Shown here one piece after another: positions 41,522 to 44,358 of a DNA stretch of 44,358 bases. Under the pieces are notes generated by a model that was given only the letters and a program-made list of their open reading frames with translations, was not told the origin of the DNA and did not search any database. The translations under genes and the position numbers were made by a program. Location of the stretch: assembly GCA_023807065.1 (NCBI GenBank), contig JAJJLU010003624.1, positions 1 through 44,358 of the forward strand. The letters run 5' to 3'. This DNA comes from Isotricha intestinalis. Lineage: Eukaryota; Ciliophora; Litostomatea; Vestibuliferida; Isotrichidae. Within the stretch, counting starts at the first letter, position 1; every line of letters begins with the position of its first letter.

Positions 41522-43279
41522 ATGAATTCAAATGACAATTTAATGCCAACAAACATATCTCAAATAATAACAAATTTTTCTAATTTAGTTAGAAACTTTA
41601 CAATAAAAGATACAGAATGGCAAATTCAAAAAGAAGAATATGAAAAAAGAATAAGTGAATTAGAAGGAGAAATTAAAGCTCATGAAAATATTAATATAGA
41701 TCTTTTAAAAAGAATAAGAATGCTAGAATTTGCTTTAGCCCAAGAAAGAAAAAAAAATAATCCAAATGAATCAGATAATAATAATATTAATACAAATGAA
41801 GATTTAATTAAAGATTTACCTCAACAAAATTTAATTAAAGAAGAAGATTTACAATTTTTAAGAGATCATTCAAATAGACCTTCTTTATTAAATGTTCTTC
41901 AATCAATTGGAATAGATGAAAATTTAGCTAAAAATTTATTCACTGATTTTGAATTAAATAGGAGTGAACTTGAAGCAATGATAAAAAAAAATTTAGATGA
42001 ACAAATATCTAAAATAAATAAAGAAAATAACTTCGAAGATTCTAAAACACAAAATTTAAATATATTAAACAATGAAATAAATACAAATTCGAATTTAAAC
42101 ACAAATAATAATATAATGAATAATAACATTACAAATAACAATACAACACAATTATCAAATCAAAATAATTCAAATAATAATAATTACACATTTTCCTTAA
42201 ATAAATGTATAGAATTAAAAAGCCATTTTGATGAAGTAAGAAAATTATGTTATATTAATGAATTAAATACTTTAATTTCAGTGAGTGAAGATTGTTTAAT
42301 AAAAGTATGGTCTTTAAATAATATCTTTTCTCTTTCACAAAATGAAGATATAGAACCATATTTAACTTTAAGAGGTCATACAGGACCATTATATTGTGTA
42401 GAACATGGAAAAAAAAATTTATTATATACAGGAGGTAATGAAGGCTTAATTCAAATTTGGAATATTTCAAATCAAGAAGAAATTCAATTATATGGTGAAA
42501 GTGATTTTATCTTTAATATGAATGTTGCTTTCTTTCAAAAAAATCAAAATGAAAATGAAATTATTTGGGATTTAAAACATCATCCAAAAGATAATTTATT
42601 AATTTCTTTAAATTCTGATTCTACTATTAATTTCTGGGAAACAACTTCTTCAGAAGAATTTATGAATTCTTTTTCAAATGAAAATTATGAAAATTATAAT
42701 AAATGGTTAAAAAATTCTAAAAGTAAAAAATCTAATTATTTAGAAGAAAATGCTATTCCTACTAATTGTCAATTTTTAAATAATGATGATAATAAATTAA
42801 TTATTGGATTTAATGATGCTACTGTATCTTTAATGGATATTAATAAATATAATTTTATTAATAATTATAATTGTTTAAGTGGAAATAATTCTTATCAAAA
42901 AACAAATAAAGTTTTATATCAACCAAATTGTTTTGTTTGTTCAAATAGTATTCCTTTAATTTATTCTGGTTTTGAAGATGGAAGTATTAAAACTTTTGAT
43001 TTAAGAAATAATAATAATAATGTTATAACTAATAATTTAAATGCTCATTCTGATGCTGTAATGAGCTTAAATTTATTTAAAGATATTTATTTATTTTCTA
43101 TTTCTCATGATACTACTATTAAAATGTGGGATATTAGAAATATGAGAGATGCTGTTGTTACTTCTATTGGAAGTCAAAAAAAATGGGATGAAGCTATGTT
43201 TGATTCTTTATTAATTGAAAATGATTTAATTTTATGTGTAGCTTGTGCTGATTGTACTATTAAATTATATAAGTTATGA
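41522..43279 (+). CDS. STRN: Striatin homologue (STRIPAK scaffold)
   Basis: The N-terminal 80 residues match the striatin signature: a Trp-containing coiled coil reading TEWQIQKEEYEKRISELEGE, then INIDLLKRIRMLEFALAQER (family form LKKDLVRRIKMLEYALKQER). An Asn-rich linker follows to about 225, then about seven WD40 blades (LRGHTGPLYCVEH, LLYTGGNEGLIQIWNI, ISHDTTIKMWDI, ending VACADCTIKLYKL, like the striatin C-terminus). Striatins hold PP2A A/C subunits, GCKIII kinases and MOB4 in the STRIPAK complex, which controls cytoskeleton, polarity and cell-cycle signalling. Size (585 aa) is a little short because the linker is reduced. The frame ends at TGA. Confidence 0.93.
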   Translation: MNSNDNLMPTNISQIITNFSNLVRNFTIKDTEWQIQKEEYEKRISELEGEIKAHENINIDLLKRIRMLEFALAQERKKNNPNESDNNNINTNEDLIKDLPQQNLIKEEDLQFLRDHSNRPSLLNVLQSIGIDENLAKNLFTDFELNRSELEAMIKKNLDEQISKINKENNFEDSKTQNLNILNNEINTNSNLNTNNNIMNNNITNNNTTQLSNQNNSNNNNYTFSLNKCIELKSHFDEVRKLCYINELNTLISVSEDCLIKVWSLNNIFSLSQNEDIEPYLTLRGHTGPLYCVEHGKKNLLYTGGNEGLIQIWNISNQEEIQLYGESDFIFNMNVAFFQKNQNENEIIWDLKHHPKDNLLISLNSDSTINFWETTSSEEFMNSFSNENYENYNKWLKNSKSKKSNYLEENAIPTNCQFLNNDDNKLIIGFNDATVSLMDINKYNFINNYNCLSGNNSYQKTNKVLYQPNCFVCSNSIPLIYSGFEDGSIKTFDLRNNNNNVITNNLNAHSDAVMSLNLFKDIYLFSISHDTTIKMWDIRNMRDAVVTSIGSQKKWDEAMFDSLLIENDLILCVACADCTIKLYKL

Positions 43280-43757
43280 TATTAATAATTTATTTATAAG
43301 TTTTATAATATTTTTTTTTATGTTTTATTAATATTTTTTTTTTTCATTATTTAAATGAAATTTTGTTTCTTTTAAAATTTCTTTATTTTTTTATTGTCAA
43401 TCAGATGATTATAATAAAAAGAAGTTTATTTGATATTAATAAAGGAAGATCAACAATTAGAAAAAAAGATGAAATTTTTAAACTTTTTATAGATATTAAA
43501 ATAACAGTTTAATGACATGGGGATGGGTATATTTAAAATATTTAATATTAATTTTTCATATTCTTATTTTAGATTTAGATTAAAAATATTAAATTAAAAG
43601 AAGACAAATGTAATTTGAAACAATTATTTTTATTATTTTTATCATATATTAATATTTGATTCATTAATAAAATAAAATCATAAAAAATAAAGAAAAAATC
43701 TATTTAAAAATAAAAAAGATTATTAGAAAATAAATCAATCAATAAAGTTTAAGAAAA
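43280..43757. other. Intergenic region with a possible small relic
   Basis: A 35-codon frame from ATG 43405 to TAA (MIIIKRSLFDINKGRSTIRK...) looks protein-like but is too short to call. Just after it, near 43514-43530, the G-rich phrase ATGACATGGGGATGGG stands out from the AT-rich background. The rest is the promoter side of the next gene. Confidence 0.35.
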
Positions 43758-44358
43758 ATGAAATTTTTATTTCTAATAACACTATTATTAATTAGATTTC
43801 CAAAGTTAATTACAGGAAATGAATGTGGCACAAAAATTCTAAATTTAGTGTACCAACATAATGAAATATCAATAAGATTATTATATGATGAAGTATTTCT
43901 TCTATTTAATGATTCAATGATATTTAAATATGGAAATGGAAATTCCCATGCCGATGTAATGACAACAAACTTTTCTTATGAATATTCAGGAACATTTATT
44001 CCATTTGTCAAAAATAGTGGGAATGGAATAAAATATATTGTTTCTTATTCAAATAATCAAATAATAGTTTATAATGAAAGTTTTAATAGCTATGAAATAG
44101 GTTGTAAACAATTAACAGCAATATCTCCAATAAATGATTCTGATTTTTTAGTGTCTTATAAAGATAATAATCAATTTCAAGTTGCATATTTTCATTTAAA
44201 TGCAAAAATAAATATGAATTTGACAAATTTCTCAAATTTAGATATAAACGAAACAAATATTATGAATGTATATAAATTATTTGATAATTATGTTTATTTA
44301 TCTTTTAACTGTAGTCATATTGAAAGTGGAATATTATCATATGATGAAATAAACAAAA
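43758..44358 (+). CDS. Secreted or surface protein, 5' part only
   Basis: An ATG at 43758 after an A-rich leader opens a frame with no stop to the window end (200 codons). The first 20 residues (MKFLFLITLLLIRFPKLITG) form a clear signal peptide. The mature part is beta-rich, with NECGTKILNLVYQHNEIS near the start, then FLLFNDSMIFKYGNG, YIVSYSNNQIIVYN and DFLVSYKDNN. The alternating strands with short turns suggest a beta-propeller or similar extracellular domain. Several N-x-S/T sites are present (NFS, NES, NLT, NET, NCS). The remainder, possibly including a membrane anchor, lies outside the window. Family not recognised. Confidence 0.8.
   Translation, partial: MKFLFLITLLLIRFPKLITGNECGTKILNLVYQHNEISIRLLYDEVFLLFNDSMIFKYGNGNSHADVMTTNFSYEYSGTFIPFVKNSGNGIKYIVSYSNNQIIVYNESFNSYEIGCKQLTAISPINDSDFLVSYKDNNQFQVAYFHLNAKINMNLTNFSNLDINETNIMNVYKLFDNYVYLSFNCSHIESGILSYDEINK

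Noticed and set aside
1..44358. A TAA/TAG=Gln ciliate code for the whole window
   Set aside because: All intact genes use CAA for Gln and end naturally at TAA or TGA after conserved C-termini (for example WRAP73 and striatin). In-frame TAA/TAG occurs only in frames also broken by shifts.
1..44358. tRNA, rRNA, CRISPR, transposon ends or telomere repeats
   Set aside because: No cloverleaf-like GC stems, regular spaced repeats, transposase or reverse transcriptase motifs, or telomeric arrays were seen anywhere in the window.

Overview
This is an extremely AT-rich stretch of a nuclear genome from a microbial eukaryote. No bacterial features are present: there are no operons, Shine-Dalgarno sites or rRNA/tRNA genes. 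The intact genes read cleanly with the standard code. Glutamine is CAA, and frames close at TAA or occasionally TGA (at 30806 and 43279). Proteins are rich in Asn, Lys, Ile and Glu. Gene content points to a flagellated or ciliated protist with a centriole or microtubule-organising centre: a WRAP73 homologue, a striatin homologue, two cyclins, an EF-hand protein, tandem cyclic-nucleotide-binding folds and a degenerate calpain. A ciliate using standard stops, or another AT-rich protist, would fit; the lineage cannot be fixed by eye. Introns are tiny: I can place one of 29 nt and one of 38 nt, each restoring an open N-terminus in phase.

Layout. 1-3700 is a gene graveyard: a decayed coiled-coil gene on the minus strand, a decayed zinc-binding/RING E3-ligase-like gene on the plus strand, and a small gene with one apparent frameshift. 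4400-14500 holds a coiled-coil gene, a PHO80-type cyclin, a tandem CNB-domain protein, an EF-hand protein, two unknown genes and two further relics. 14500-21600 holds a calpain-fold protein lacking catalytic Cys and His, and a 1235-residue coiled-coil protein. 21700-28740 is a run of minus-strand genes: a RING/B-box/coiled-coil/WD40 protein, WRAP73, an FHA protein with a spliced Cys-rich N-terminus, a coiled-coil protein and a B-type cyclin. 29000-34500 has a coiled-coil gene and a long gene with YDxxG repeats, broken by one apparent base loss. 34700-44358 holds an SDF2-type MIR protein, an Asn-rich protein, a DUSP/USP deubiquitinase, striatin, and the 5' part of a secreted-protein gene cut by the window end.

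The genes do not form one pathway, but many fit cell-cycle and cytoskeletal work: cyclins, WRAP73 and striatin. Ubiquitin handling is also represented, by the USP, the RING/B-box protein and the dead RING E3. The most unusual items are the YDxxG repeat protein, the RING-B-box-WD40 architecture, the pseudo-calpain, and the set of relic genes whose stop codons often sit where Gln would be expected.
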